Source of the DNA: Haliotis asinina
Taxonomy: Eukaryota > Mollusca > Gastropoda > Lepetellida > Haliotidae
Assembly: GCF_037392515.1 (NCBI RefSeq)
Contig: NC_090291.1
Location: 16,147,501 to 16,211,500 of the forward strand
Direction: 5' to 3'
Length of the DNA stretch: 64,000 nucleotides
Each line of letters opens with the position of its first letter. The first letter of the stretch is position 1. The position numbers and the translations under genes were made by a program. The notes beneath the pieces are model-generated. The model did not search any database and was not told the origin of the DNA. It saw only the letters and a list, made by a program, of their open reading frames with translations. Positions 11,201 to 22,123 of this stretch are shown here, piece after piece.

Positions 11201-14200
11201 TGATTGGATTTTTATTTTTATTTTTTTCCCACCTGCCTTTAGATTTTCAGAGGACAAAAATCTGTAAAACAAGAAATAAAATTGGTCTGGCTTAAGAGAG
11301 GTTTTTGGTTTTCCATAATTTCTGACACACAAAAATCAGGTTAATAATTACATGTACTCACAAACATGATCATAAATTTGTTTGCAAGCAAGGTTCTTAC
11401 AGAAAATAATTATCATGCTGACAAATTGGCCATGTTCTTTTGATCTTTCACATCATTTATTTATGTTCAGTTAAGATTGAGATAAAATCCATTATTTATC
11501 TTTCAAATTTTGGACAGTGTATGTTTGTTTTTCAGTCCCTTCGAGAGGACAGCAGCTGACAATGACAAGGTGTTTTCTATTCTGCGAACGTTTCCATTCT
11601 TTGCTCAGTGCGTGCCCTTGAATGTTCTTAAGGAGTTATGTGTGGTTGCCCAGCTCGAGGTCTGGAAGGAGGACAACTTCACAAGTGAGAGTTGCTTACT
11701 TTCCTGTTTTGGATTAGAACTTGTACTTCAGTTAAGTTAGTTTTGTAGGTAACAAAAGTGAATCAGATGGTCAGTTTCTGACTTTCCAGCAATACTTGTA
11801 ATTTACCACTGGACTGTTTACAAGGTTATATGATTTACTGTTAGAGAATGTGTGCATGTCTCACTGGCTACAATCTGTATGTGGTGTTAAAGGTTGTGAG
11901 CATGTTTCAGTATTTGGCAATTCTGCTCTACACGTGGTGTTGAAGGGTGTGGACATGTTTCAGTATTCAGCAGCTCCGGTCTGCACATGGTGTTGAAGGG
12001 TGTGAGCTTGTGGTGTTGAAGGGTGTGAGTATGTTTCAGCATACAGCTACTCGGGGTCTTCACATGGTGTTGAAGGGTGTGAGCATGTTTCAATATACAG
12101 CTACTCAGGGTCCTCACATGGTGTTGAAGGGTGTGAGCATGTTTCAGTATACAGCTACTCGGGGTCTGCACATGGTGTTGAAGGGTGTGAGCTTGTGGTG
12201 TTGAAGGGTGTGAATGTGTTTCAGTATACAACTACTTGGGGTCTGCACATGGTGTTGAAGGGTGTGAGCATGTGGTGTTGAAGGTTGTGAGTATGTTACA
12301 GTATTCTTCTACTCCAGTCTACACATAGTGTTGAAGGGAGTGAGCATGTTGGTTTGAAGGTGTGAGCATGTGCTTTTGAAGGGTGTGAGCACATGGTGTT
12401 GAAGAGTGTGAGCATGTTTCAGTGTTTACCAACTCCGGTCTACACATAGTGTTGAAGTGTGTGAGCTGAAGGGTGTGAGCTCATGGGTTGAAGGATGCAA
12501 GCACATGGTGTTTCAGTATTCAGCAGCTCTGGTCTGCACATGGTGTTGAAGGGTGTGAGCTGAACTGTGTGAGTTCATGGGTTGAAGGGAATGAGCATGT
12601 GGTGTTGAAGGGTGTGAGCACATTTCAGCATTTGACTACTCCGGTCTGCACATGGTGTTGAAGGGTGTGAGCACGTTTCAGCATTTGACTACTCCGGTCT
12701 GCACATGGTGTTGAAAGGTGTGAGCACGTTTCAGCATTTGACTACTCCGGTCTGCACATGGTGTTGAAAGGTGTGAGCTTGTTTCAGTATTCGGCAACTC
12801 TGGTCTGCACATGGTGTTGAAGGGTTCTGTCCTGCCACTGACGTCACCATATTTAAACATCCACTTCTCCCAGATGGAGTTCCGCTCACCGACACCAATA
12901 GAAGAAGAGGTCGATGAGAAGGTATGTTGCATGGCATAGATTTATGTTGTTGATTTTGTGGAGACAGTATCTGTACTAATAATGTGAGAGCAAAAACAAT
13001 AATGCATGTGTCTGACAACTCATGATTTGGGAAAAGTGATGGAATAAAGTTAGAATTTCACACAAATTAATTTTACTGCATCTGAACTTTGTATTGTTTA
13101 TGGTTTTTACATGAAAATATTTTTCTTAGCCAGATACAAGCCATATTTCAGTCACTGTTTCAGGACATTTTGCTTGAAGGCAGGAGCTAAACCATTGTTT
13201 TTCAAATCACATTTACGTCACAGCAACCTACATATCCAGTGAACAATTCCTTCAAATTTCTGTAACAAACTGTTTTTAAGATATCCTCAGGTCCATCTGA
13301 AAACCAGTATGTCCCTAAATGGACTTCCTAGAAGCATCTCCGTAGATACTACGCAAAGAAAGTTGAAGAACACACTGTTACCATACTGAAGTCTGTGATG
13401 CCATATGTGCTCCTGTACGTTAATAATCTTTTTGTTCTTGTAACACAGCATTGTCACAAATGTCCCTCACTGTTGTTGTGGATTCATAGCTATAGTTGTG
13501 TGTCATGCGTCTCTGTGTTGCAGCTTGAAGTAGGTGAATGTTTTGGTACCTTGGTGAAGATTGAGGACAGATCAGCCAACACGAAGTAAGCAAATTACAC
13601 CATTGCTCTGGATTATAGATCGTAGAGTTCATACATGCTCTTCATGGACAGAACTAGACATTAATCAGTAGTTTCTGCTGATGTCAAATAGAAGACGGAC
13701 AGATCAGTAGAGAGATTTTAAACATGACTGACCATTTCTTTCAAAGTTTTAGAAAACAGTAGGTGACTTTGGTGTGACCTTTGTTTGACCTTTATTTGAC
13801 ATTCACTTGATCAGTTCTGTGTTTCATAGTATTTATGCGACCAAACTTATGTTCTTATGTGAAGTGTCTGTGACCAGTCTTGTAAGTCTTTTGTGACCAA
13901 TGCTGTGTATCTCTTCAACCCATGAAGATCTTAATTAGAATTGATCTTCAGTAACATATGCTTGTCATAAAAGGTGACTATCAGGATCGGTTGGTCAGAC
14001 CGGCTGACTAGGTTGACATGTCATCTTATCCCAGTTGGACAGATCAATGCTCATGCTGCTGGTCACTGGATTATCTGGTCCTGATTCTATTATTTACAGA
14101 CCGCTGCCATATAGCTGGAATAACGCTGAGTGTGGTGTAAAATTTTAACATAGCCTCTCTTTCATGACTGAGAACCTGACCTTGATATGACGTGTCTATC

Positions 14201-17200
14201 TTCAGAGTGCTGAGTGTCAATACAGATGAAACTCCTGTTGAATTATTGAAGATATCAGTGTCCGATTACAACAGGGTCATAGAGGTGAGACAGTAGATGG
14301 AAGCGACATCACCAACATGTCCATAGTTCTAACTTGGACCTCACTCGGCTACTGGATACAGATCATTAGATTGATAGAACACGTGCAGGAGAGACCTCAC
14401 ATCATAAAGCTTTTCCAGCTCAGGGACAGCAGAGACCAGTCTGTCATATAAGATACTTTAAAGACAGATGTGTGCAATATCTGGAGAACTGAACACAGGC
14501 CTTCTGTGTGATGAGTGATCGCTTAAACCACTTGGCCATGTCAGATGGTGACTAACAATCTAATTCCTCTACGTAAGTAAGAAGCTATATTTGTTGTCTT
14601 TTGCAGCAAATTCGTCAGCGAGAGCACACAGAGAAGCTGAACGTCCTTCTGTCAGGAGAGCAGTATGGGGTGTGGCCTCGTCAGCCTCTCATACAAGTAG
14701 CTAACCTCATCGAGTGGATGACTTACCCACCAAACACAGGTACTGTATGTGTCAAGGGGCATGTTGATAACAGATATTAAAATCTGTGAGTTAGGTTAGA
14801 CACCGATTTTGCCTGTAGTCTATTAATATCATGTGAACTTAAAATAGGAGGAAAACCCCAAATTGAAATTGGAGGAACCCATTAGCAGATAAATCAAGAA
14901 ACATTAGGGAAACCAGGATTTGAACCCACAACCAAGGAACAACAACCCCCAAAAACTAACACATCCTGTATTGACATGTCTACAACTCTGCCACTTTGTT
15001 GATGTAGTCCAGTCTGTGCGTGTCAGTACAAAAAGGGTGTTTATGTTGGCTTTGACTGTGTATTCGTACACGGTATAGGCCTTTTGGCTCAAAAGTAGAT
15101 CGATGAATTGCAATCTAGCTTGAAAACTAATAAACATAGCATACTCAATGAAACGCTGACCATGATTAAAACATCTTACCAACTCTGAAGTTTTTGCAGA
15201 AATTTTGTCCTAAAAAAAACCCAAGTTGTTTAACAATCTATCATTAAAATATTGACACAGCTCACTGTTTGTTACGAGGGAGGAGTGCTAGCCAGCTGTG
15301 CGAGACAGGACAGGTTAATGAATATATAACTTTCTCGGCACTTGTGCACATTGCTTCTAAATGAACACCTGGCTGTGCCTTTCTCTGCACTCCTCCCTCA
15401 TAACAAACAGTGAACTTTGTCAGTAATTTAATTATAGTTTTTTAATTAGATTGCAATTCCTCAGTCCGCTTTTGAACCAAACGAACTATAGTCCCATTAT
15501 GGGCAGGGTCATATTACTGGTGGTTACCCACTCGTAATTTCAAATTTGTAAACTCTGTGAAGAAGAGAAATTCCTTATACAACTTTTCTGCTGAAGGTGG
15601 AAACTTTTATAACTTATGCCTATATTTGTCACAAATTTCACAGTTTTCATCCTCTATTTACACTCACTTGTGTCCCACTGAATCAGTACTGAAAGTGGCA
15701 CAAGGGGCAGCTCACCCAAGGTGCAAGTTCATCTTAACAGTCTTATATTAAACAGCTCATGAAGGTCCATATTAGAATATTGGCCTTCAGTAACCCATAC
15801 TTGTCACAAGAGGCAAAAAACAGGGTAGGTCAGGTTGCCTGATTGATGCTCATGCTATTGATTGATCACTGGATTGTCTGGTCCGGAGTCGATTATTTTC
15901 AGATTGCCACCTTATAGCTAGAATATTGCTGAGGAAGGCATAAAACTAAACTCTTGTATGAAACATGGCTGCACACATCAACCGTATTGTTAATGTAAGT
16001 CCTGGTGTCTGTTTTCCAGTGGTTGTGTCAGAGGGGTACAAGTCCCCCTTCATAGGCTTCATCAAGAGTGGGGAGTGCCATGTGCTGCGTCAGGTCGACG
16101 TTCTACACACTCTCAGCAACGGACAGAAGGTAATTTCACTCTCAGTATCCCGTCTTGGGAACCAAGGGCAGGTAACTCTAAACACCTCATTCAGATATGA
16201 GACAAGGGCGTGCATGACATAACCCAATTACATCACAATGATTGCCACTTAAATTTTCTGTACATTGTTAGTGTTTGGAATTAGTAGTTTGCATGTAAAT
16301 TCACAGATATGAAAACATGCTTAATTCTGCATTTGAAAATACCAAAGTTATGAATTGTTTTCAGAAACACTATGTCTCCATATGCAACTCTCACTGTTGT
16401 GAAACTGCAATGACGTCCTTCTGGAATGTGTTGACATCCTGATAAGCAGATAACAGAAATAAGACAAATACTGTTATCAATTCATCGTCACAATTAATGA
16501 TCATCAAATTTTAAAAATATGCTGCATGAAATAATATCCATTATGGTCGAAGGATCTGTCTGACTTATGCTGCATTTAACCGCATCAAACCAGATGCTCA
16601 TCCCACTCTCAAACCCGTGTGTTATTGCAGGAACGAAAAACAAAACAGGTGGTCATGGGAAGACTGAAGCCATCGGATTCATTTGCTGAACTGAGTGTGC
16701 TCCTGGATGAGCCAATCACATGCTCCATTGTCACAGCAACAGATATTGAACTGGGCATCATCAAACCAGAGCGGATAGCAGGTGTGTTGCAAAGAGTCCT
16801 AGTTGGGTGGATTTGGCTGAGAGCAGAAAGGGTGTGGTACAAGAATAGTTTGGGTTTTAGGTGTGCGGCAAGAAGATGCCTTGGGTAGTAATTGGAGATG
16901 AGGAATTACAAAAAATTATGATGAATGATTGTGTAGTATTTCTCCTGTTGCTTGTCTTTAAGTTTCATTTTTGTTTCAGAGCTTGATGAAGTTACAGTAC
17001 AACTGTTCAAACAGTCAAATACAAGGACATTTGGGGATTTAACCAAGGTAGACATGAGCATTTAGTGATGTAATAGGTAGATAGGATTTGTTGATCTATC
17101 CTTGGGAGATATGATCATTCGTTGATCACACCAAGGTATATATGATCATATTTGATTGCACCAAGGTATATATGATCATTCGTTAATCACACCAAGGTAT

Positions 17201-18077
17201 ATTTGATCATTTCTTGATCACACCAAGGTATATATGATCATATTTGATCGCACCAAGGTATATACGATCATTTGTTGATTGCACCAAGGTATATTTGATC
17301 ATTTCTTGATCACACCAAGGTATATATGCTCATTTCTTGATCACACCAAGGTATATATGATCATATTTGATTGCACCAAGGTATATACGATCATTTGTTG
17401 TTTGCACCAAGGTATATATGATCACTTGTTGATCGCATCAAGGTATATATGATCATTTGTTGATGGCCCCATGGTATATATGATCAATCATTGATTGCAC
17501 AGAGGTATAACTGATCATTTAATGATCGCAGGTATATATATGTGATTATTTGTTGATCCCACTATGGTATATGTGATCATTTGTTCATCGCCCCAAGGTA
17601 TATATGATCATTTGTTGATCGCCCCAAGGTATATATGATCATTTGTTGATCGCCCCAAGGTATATATGATCATTTGTTGATCGCCCCAAGGTATATATGA
17701 TCAATCATTGATTGCACAGAGGTATAACTGATCATTTAATGATCACAGGTATATATATGTGATTATTTGTTGATCCCACTAAGGTATATATAATCATTTG
17801 TTCATCGCCCCAAGGTATATATGATCATTTGTTGATCGCCCCAAGGTATATGATTAATTGGTAATGTAACAATGTGCAGTAGAACATGGAGATGGTTGAA
17901 TCATTGTTTGCATGTTGCCTTGGTAACCAGTCAGCTTCTGTTTTGCAGAGTGACATTGAGGAAGAATACATACAGCAGGAATTGAAGAGAGAGTGGAACG
18001 AGTTCAAACACAGCGTTGTCGTCGATGTAATTAACTCACGTGGTATTAGACCAGGATATGGTCGCTGGACAAAATAA
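5264..18077 (+). CDS. Cyclic nucleotide-binding domain protein, CNBD1-like (14 exons, 499 aa)
   Basis: Exons assembled from GT-AG sites with matching phase: 5264-5342, 5578-5656, 6616-6729, 9349-9392, 10401-10569, 11536-11684, 12788-12921, 13524-13585, 14206-14284, 14607-14739, 16020-16129, 16631-16781, 16980-17047 and 17949-18077 (1500 nt with stop). Residues about 178-303 form one cNBD (F-S-I-L-R-T-F-P-F-F start, S-G-L-H-M-V-L-K-G-S-V beta turn, E-C-F-G-T). Residues about 315-440 form a second (F-I-G-F-I-K-S-G-E-C, then D-S-F-A-E-L-S). Neither keeps the full phosphate-binding cassette: FGEL reads FGTL and FAEL, and the usual Arg is absent, so classical cAMP binding is doubtful. The N-terminus (I-D-Y-D-K-L-K-E-L-C) and the two-domain layout suggest CNBD1; CNBD2 is the alternative. 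Two introns hold minisatellites made from the adjacent splice junctions. Confidence 0.8.
6903..7181 (+). repeat. SINE-like dispersed repeat, family A, near full length
   Basis: Begins GACCCGTGAAGGTCCCAGGG and ends in the tail GGAATATTGCGGAGTGCGGC followed by ATAAAACTAAACTCACTG. At least a dozen copies of this roughly 270-bp family lie in the window on both strands; this one is in intron 3 of the CNBD gene. I know the type from abalone DNA but cannot name its superfamily. Confidence 0.8.
7592..7680 (+). repeat. Family A SINE-like fragment (3' part)
   Basis: Contains the GGTCACTTGATTGTCTGGTC and TAGCTGGAATATTGCTGAGT segments of family A but lacks the 5' half. Confidence 0.65.
7728..8238. mobile_element. 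MITE with about 100-bp terminal inverted repeats (copy 1)
   Basis: The left end (CATCCTCGATATCTCCAGGG, through a stretch ending near TTACCTCCCTT) returns as its reverse complement at 8135-8238. The arms are about 100 bp and nearly identical. There is no coding frame inside. A second copy in opposite orientation lies at 22759-23262 and is flanked by a 9-bp direct repeat, which points to a Mutator-like origin. No clear target duplication is seen around this copy. Confidence 0.75.
8441..8598 (+). repeat. tRNA-derived SINE, family B
   Basis: The head looks like a tRNA: GATAGCCTAGTGGTTAAAG carries an A-box-like stretch and GGTTTCGATTACCC a B-box. It is followed by a body with TTTCTGGTGTCCTCC and the tail GGAATATCGCTAAAAGTGGC, then ATAAAACCACACTCACT. 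Other copies lie at 60537 and 63550 (plus strand) and at 18697, 20366 and 38740 (minus strand). The tail resembles that of family A. Confidence 0.75.
8746..8996. repeat. Imperfect palindromic repeat, MITE-like
   Basis: AAGCTGGAATATCAGAGGTG near 8854 pairs with ATACCTCTGATTTTCCAGCA near 8963, and a related half-site lies near 8750. It is in intron 3 of the CNBD gene. No coding content and no clear target duplication. Confidence 0.4.
9948..10117. repeat. Fragment of a hAT-like MITE
   Basis: Shares TTTAGAAGAAAAATTAGCT, GATTTATTGTTCATTTATTT and GCACCTGG segments with the longer element at 43653-44034. It ends in TTGAGCCCTG, a hAT-like terminus. It is in intron 4 of the CNBD gene and lacks the left half. 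Confidence 0.5.
10603..10785 (-). repeat. Family A SINE-like copy, partial
   Basis: Runs from ATTCCAGCTATGTGGTGGCA to GTTAGTCGCCTTTCATGACA, reading as the reverse complement of the middle and tail of family A. It begins just after the donor of exon 5 of the CNBD gene. Confidence 0.65.
10965..11291. mobile_element. TTAA-flanked MITE
   Basis: GGCCAGACCAATTTTATTTC at the left and GAAATAAAATTGGTCTGGC at the right are inverted copies extending over about 35 bp. TTAA lies at 10961-10964 and 11292-11295. No coding capacity. A degenerate relative lies at about 62089-62417. TTAA suggests a piggyBac or Kolobok helper. Confidence 0.65.
11888..12787 (+). repeat. Minisatellite built from the acceptor and start of CNBD exon 7
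   Basis: The unit is about 53 bp: GTGTGAGC(A/T)(T/C)GTTTCAG, then about 36 bp of the type TATTCAGCAGCTCCGGTCTG plus CACATGGTGTTGAAGG. The true exon 7 begins at 12788 after an identical GTTTCAG and opens with the same sequence (I-F-G-N-S-G-L-H-M-V-L-K-G). The array is therefore tandem copies of the intron end plus the first 12 codons of that exon. Several 36-bp units keep the reading frame (for example T-F-D-Y-S-G-L-H-M-V-L-K); others are 37 bp or degenerate. Each unit ends in a donor-like G|GTGTGAG. Confidence 0.8.
13918..14148 (+). repeat. Family A SINE-like copy
   Basis: Runs from AACCCATGAAGATCTTAATT to ATAGCTGGAATAACGCTGAG plus TGTGGTGTAAAA. It is diverged and lies in the intron between exons 8 and 9 of the CNBD gene. 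Confidence 0.65.
15060..15500. repeat. Large imperfect palindrome, MITE-like
   Basis: Two nested pairs of inverted segments. TTGGCTCAAAAG..GAATTGCAATC near 15082-15112 pairs with GATTGCAATTCC..CTTTTGAACCAA near 15450-15481, and CTCACTGTTTGTTACGAGGG near 15260 pairs with CCCTCATAACAAACAGTGAA near 15395. It is in the intron before exon 11 of the CNBD gene. No coding content. Confidence 0.55.
15756..15953 (+). repeat. Family A SINE-like copy
   Basis: CATGAAGGTCCATATTAGAA through TAGCTAGAATATTGCTGAGG and GGCATAAAACTAAACTC. It ends about 65 bp before exon 11 of the CNBD gene. Confidence 0.65.
17041..17860 (+). repeat. Minisatellite built from the end and donor of CNBD exon 13
   Basis: About 25 units of roughly 31 bp of the type CACCAAGGTATATATGATCA plus TTTGTTGATCG. 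The first, most diverged unit is the real junction: exon 13 ends ..ACCAAG at 17047 and the intron starts GTAGACATGAGCATTTAGTG. Each unit therefore repeats the last six exon bases, the donor and about 20 bp of intron. Blocks of units are also duplicated at a higher order (compare 17466-17560 with 17690-17790). The array fills almost the whole intron up to exon 14. Confidence 0.8.
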
Positions 18078-18376
18078 AAGGCCAGAGTCTGCACATGCTT
18101 AACAGACAAACTGTGAAATGTCATACAAATTGCTGCTGATATACCTCAGGAATATAGACTCTTTTACCTGTTGGAAGTGCAGGCATACAAAGCCAGTGAA
18201 ATACTGTGATACAAAATTGAGAAAATCTGTCAGGGGGACCCAGAGATTTGTGGGAGCACTGTGTGATTCTGGAAGAGATGACAAAATCAAGAAGATCTCG
18301 GTGTGATAACAATTACAGTGTTCATGGCCAGTTCAAGGATCATCATTTTTTAAAAAGTTTGATCTCTTGAGCAATT

Positions 18377-18429
18377 AATAAAACCAGTATTCCTTCAGTA
18401 CTCATAGGCTGTAACAAACTTTGAATAAA
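18377..18429 (+). promoter_or_regulatory. Candidate polyadenylation signals of the CNBD gene
   Basis: AATAAA occurs at 18377-18382 and 18424-18429, about 300-350 bp after the stop codon at 18075-18077. Either could end the transcript. Confidence 0.45.
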
Positions 18430-18696
18430 CCAGACCAAAGGATGTAATTCAATGTAATGAGAATTGCCATACCATGTGTAAATATCTAAATACTACCTGA
18501 TTGTCTGTCATTAATGGTGATAAGTGTTAAGTTTGTTTCAGTGGGAATGGAAGACATGTTGGATGTTTAGTACCCAAAGATTTGTGTGGAGTGATCTTGT
18601 GTGTCAGAACTACTTTCAGTCTGCCTTATTAACACTGTGTACACTTGCCTTACTTCTTGACATATATAGACTTCAGTATCATGTATGTGACTATGC

Positions 18697-18815
18697 TTGG
18701 TTTAACACTGCTTTCAGCAATATTCCAGCACAATCATGGCAGGGAACACTGGAAAATGGGCTTCTCACATTGTATCCATGTGGGGAATCGAACTACTGCT
18801 TGACACATATAAGAT
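18697..18815 (-). repeat. Family B SINE copy, partial
   Basis: Reads in reverse: TTTCAGCAATATTCCAGCAC, then AATGGGCTTCTCACATTG and TGTGGGGAATCGAACTAC (a B-box-like stretch on the minus strand). Confidence 0.55.
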
Positions 18816-19532
18816 GAGCCTGTGCAGTAAACACACTTGTGAAAAGTAGGCGGGGCAGGGAATGTGGACAAACACACTTGGTTGCTAGAGGTACATGAGG
18901 TAGATCGACTCTCGTGAACTCAATGCCGCTTCTGTTTAACTCGAGTCCAGTAGTATGATATAACAATCAAAAGGAAATTGAACTTTTCAATACCTAGATG
19001 ACAACGTGTTTCAATCTGCATTCAAATGGAATGTTCTGGAGGGCGTTCCCTTCTTTGCAAACTGGAGTTATTTGTCAGGTCGTGGCTCATCTAATAGTTG
19101 TCAAGCAGTAGGTCTTCGTTGTGACAAGCAAATGCATCAACTACAAGGCTACCCTTCTGCACCTATCATGAATCTGAATGTCAACTTTGTTATAAGACAA
19201 TAAAGACATAGAATTGTTGTACATGTTTAATCCAAAATGTAATGTTTGTTTTCCTACTTCTTGCCTTTGTAATAATATATTTTTGCACATAGGAATCATG
19301 GGCCAAACATTTCCTTGCAGTTTGTATTTGTTATTGAGTGGGGACGTACTGAAAATACTTAATTTTTATACAAAAGATCTTAACTTTTCTTGAAACTGTT
19401 TTGTGTTATTTCTGCTGTTGTTGTGGCTTTTAAGTTTTCAATATTACCGCCAAATTTATCTGTCGCTTCCACTTGTTACTGAAGGTTCAAAATACTGCAG
19501 ACGTCATCCTATGTCACACCAATCACATATGT

Positions 19533-19759
19533 GAGTGAGTGAATGAGTTTAGTTTTATGCCGCACTCAGCAATATTCCAGCCATATGGCGGCGGTCTGTA
19601 AATAATCGAGTCTGGACCAGAGCATCGATCTGCGAAATTGGGAACCGATGACATGTGTCAACCATGTCAGCGAGCCCGACCACCTGATCCTGTTAGTCGC
19701 CTCTTACGACAAGCATGGGTTGCTGAAGGCATATTCTACCCCAGACCTTCACGGGTCCC
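19533..19759 (-). repeat. Family A SINE-like copy, near full length
   Basis: From GTGAGTGAGTGAATGAGTTT through CCATATGGCGGCGGTCTGTA to ACCCCAGACCTTCACGGGTC. Well preserved, with a short internal deletion. Confidence 0.8.
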
Positions 19760-20365
19760 AATCACATATGTAAGTACATAGCAAGTGTGTATTTTAAGTG
19801 CTTAAGTTATGTCCCTTGATAAGACCAGAATCTGCTTGTCTAGGATCCAATGCAGGCTAACCCAATAATGATCTTGGTATGCCACTATGTGAACTTATGG
19901 CTTTCATGGCTATTCTGTTCATGAGAGCGGACCAAGCAGTCTAAAGATCTCATGCTTCAGGGATTCTGAGGATTCAAGGATCCTGCCAGTTAAAACTGCC
20001 TTAAAATCTGATGTACTTTGATAGGATCATTCTTAATCTGATATTGTGTCTAGTTTATAGAAAGTGAAATGATCCTGACTATCTCAATCAAGATTATTTC
20101 ATAGATACAGCCGTGCATGTGCTTGTATATGCTTGCACAAGTTTGGACTATGTACTGGTTTTACACAGAGATGCTGCGGTTTGCCCTGTTCCTCAAAGCT
20201 ATAAAGACAGTTGTAAGTCGGTGTTAAATTATGGGAGTTGCAATCTCCTTAGGGCTATGATCGTTTGTGAAACGAGGCCCTGCACTTTAACTTGGATACA
20301 TACACAGTCCTTTTATCTGTGTGTCAGGCAATGCCTTAACAAATACCATCTCATAACATCTTTTG

Positions 20366-20505
20366 GATGACTGAGTGACTTTTACGCCACTTTTAGCAAT
20401 ACCATGATGGGAACACCAGAAATCGGCTCATTGTTCCCATCTGAGGAAATTGAACCTGGGTCTTCAGCATGACTAGCAAACTGGGCTACTCACCATCCTC
20501 TTTCG
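20366..20505 (-). repeat. Family B SINE copy, diverged
   Basis: TTACGCCACTTTTAGCAATA, then ATTGAACCTGGGTCTTCAGC and GGGCTACTCACCATCC, read in reverse. Confidence 0.55.
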
Positions 20506-20735
20506 GTTTGACACAGATGAGGAATAAACCATTAATGCTCCTCCTGCTTAGCAGATGTTCTTAGACCATGGAGGCTGTCAGAATTACATTTAAGAAAGTC
20601 TGAGCAATTCAGCAGACTGACTGATCTATGATCACTTTTGGGAATTTGTTGAAGTTTCACAATTGATGATTGGTTCATTATGTGTGAGCAATTATCAAAA
20701 AATTGGTAAACATAATTTTGTAGTTTTTCCTCTTT

Positions 20736-20982
20736 AGAATGAGTGGGTGGAGTTTTACACCGCACTCAGCAGTATTCCAAGCTATATGGCAGCTGTCTGT
20801 AAATAATCAAGTCTGGACCAGACAATCTAGACAGCTTGAGCATTGATCTGCACAATTGGGAACAGATGACATTTGTCAACAAAGTCAGTGATAGTCGCTT
20901 CTTACGACAAGCACAGTCGTCTTTTCTCGCAAGCATGGGTTGCTGAAAGCCTGTTCTATAATTGATACTTCTTGGGTCTCTG
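20736..20982 (-). repeat. Family A SINE-like copy, near full length
   Basis: From GAATGAGTGGGTGGAGTTTT through AGTCTGGACCAGACAATCTA to GATACTTCTTGGGTCTC. Diverged but colinear with the other copies. Confidence 0.7.
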
Positions 20983-22123
20983 CTTCAGGCTACGATTGCA
21001 GATAAATATAAAGAAAAAGACCATTTGATTCTCTAATGTTTCTTGTTATATTTAGAAACTGCACTAATTGCATTTGCTAATTCATGTCCAATATAAAATG
21101 ACGCAACTTGCCATTTGAAAGTGATGACTGATACATCCTGAACATTATCTTCCCAGAGACTTTAAGAAATATTCAGTCATGACTTTTCAGGAAGTCAAGA
21201 GAGTTTTCTATGAATTAAACACATTCTCAAGGCCTCACAACATTCTAGATGAGTTCCATCTTCAAGTATTTCAAACTCGATTACTGTGTTTCCCAAATTG
21301 TTTGTGTTCGATTTTGAGAAAATGTGATGAATTACTTCATCGTTTGGCCACTGCAATCAATCTTCAAACATTTCAGTTAATAGGAACACCACTAATGAAC
21401 CAAATGGAAAAACATGCGCATTACTGGAAACACACAAAAGACAAACAGAAATGCATTTGTTTATTCATATATGATCCAATGAATGAACATTCGCCTGAAC
21501 AACTGGAAAAATAAATTGCTAGCTGGATAAGAGAGGAGAGGTAGGTCCTTGCCACAAACTTTCAGAGATGTCACAGTTTAAGCCAAGAAGCTAAACATGA
21601 ATATGAACAATGAAAATTGGAATAATAATAGTTTAGGCAACAACAAGTAATAGCACCGCATTTTACACACATTATATATTTGGGATTAGTTCCCAATACA
21701 GTACAGATTCTTGTACTTCTGTTGGGTTGAGTCCTGTTTGGGATTCAAAACCCTCAGAGTCCGGCACCTAATCACCAGCTGGAGCTGTGCAAACTGAACC
21801 CAATAGGCCTACTATAAGTGTACTTGCAGGAAATGTTAACGGAACTTCTGAAAGTAAATATTTGCAATATTTATGAAAAATATTTTTTACATATATTTTG
21901 AATATTTCACAGTATGTGAATTGTGTTTGAATGAAACTTACACAAAGAAAACATGTCACAATGACGATGATATATACTGAGTCTGCCTTCTGATATGTTT
22001 TTATTATGCATATTTTCATCAAAATGCACAACCTGTCAGCCCCAAGGCAGCGTGTTTCATAAAGTTTAACACCTTCCACCATTGTAAACATTCACTGATT
22101 CTGGACTAGAAATGTTCAGGTGT

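Larger units (their letters stand above)
18430..22123. other. Intergenic stretch with SINEs only
   Basis: Apart from the SINE copies listed separately, only short open frames are present. The longest, 111 codons at 21179-21514, has no recognisable domain and is AT-rich like its surroundings. Confidence 0.4.

Noticed and set aside
11887-12231. 114-codon minus-strand His/Thr-rich frame
   Set aside because: It is the antisense reading of the exon 7-derived minisatellite.
17041-17860. CRISPR-like array
   Set aside because: Units are contiguous with no unique spacers, lie inside a eukaryotic intron and derive from an exon junction.
18524-18817. 97-codon plus-strand frame downstream of the CNBD gene
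   Set aside because: Its second half is a reversed family B SINE and the first half has no recognisable domain.
21179-21514. 111-codon plus-strand frame as a gene
   Set aside because: No domain, no splice context, and the same base content as the flanks.
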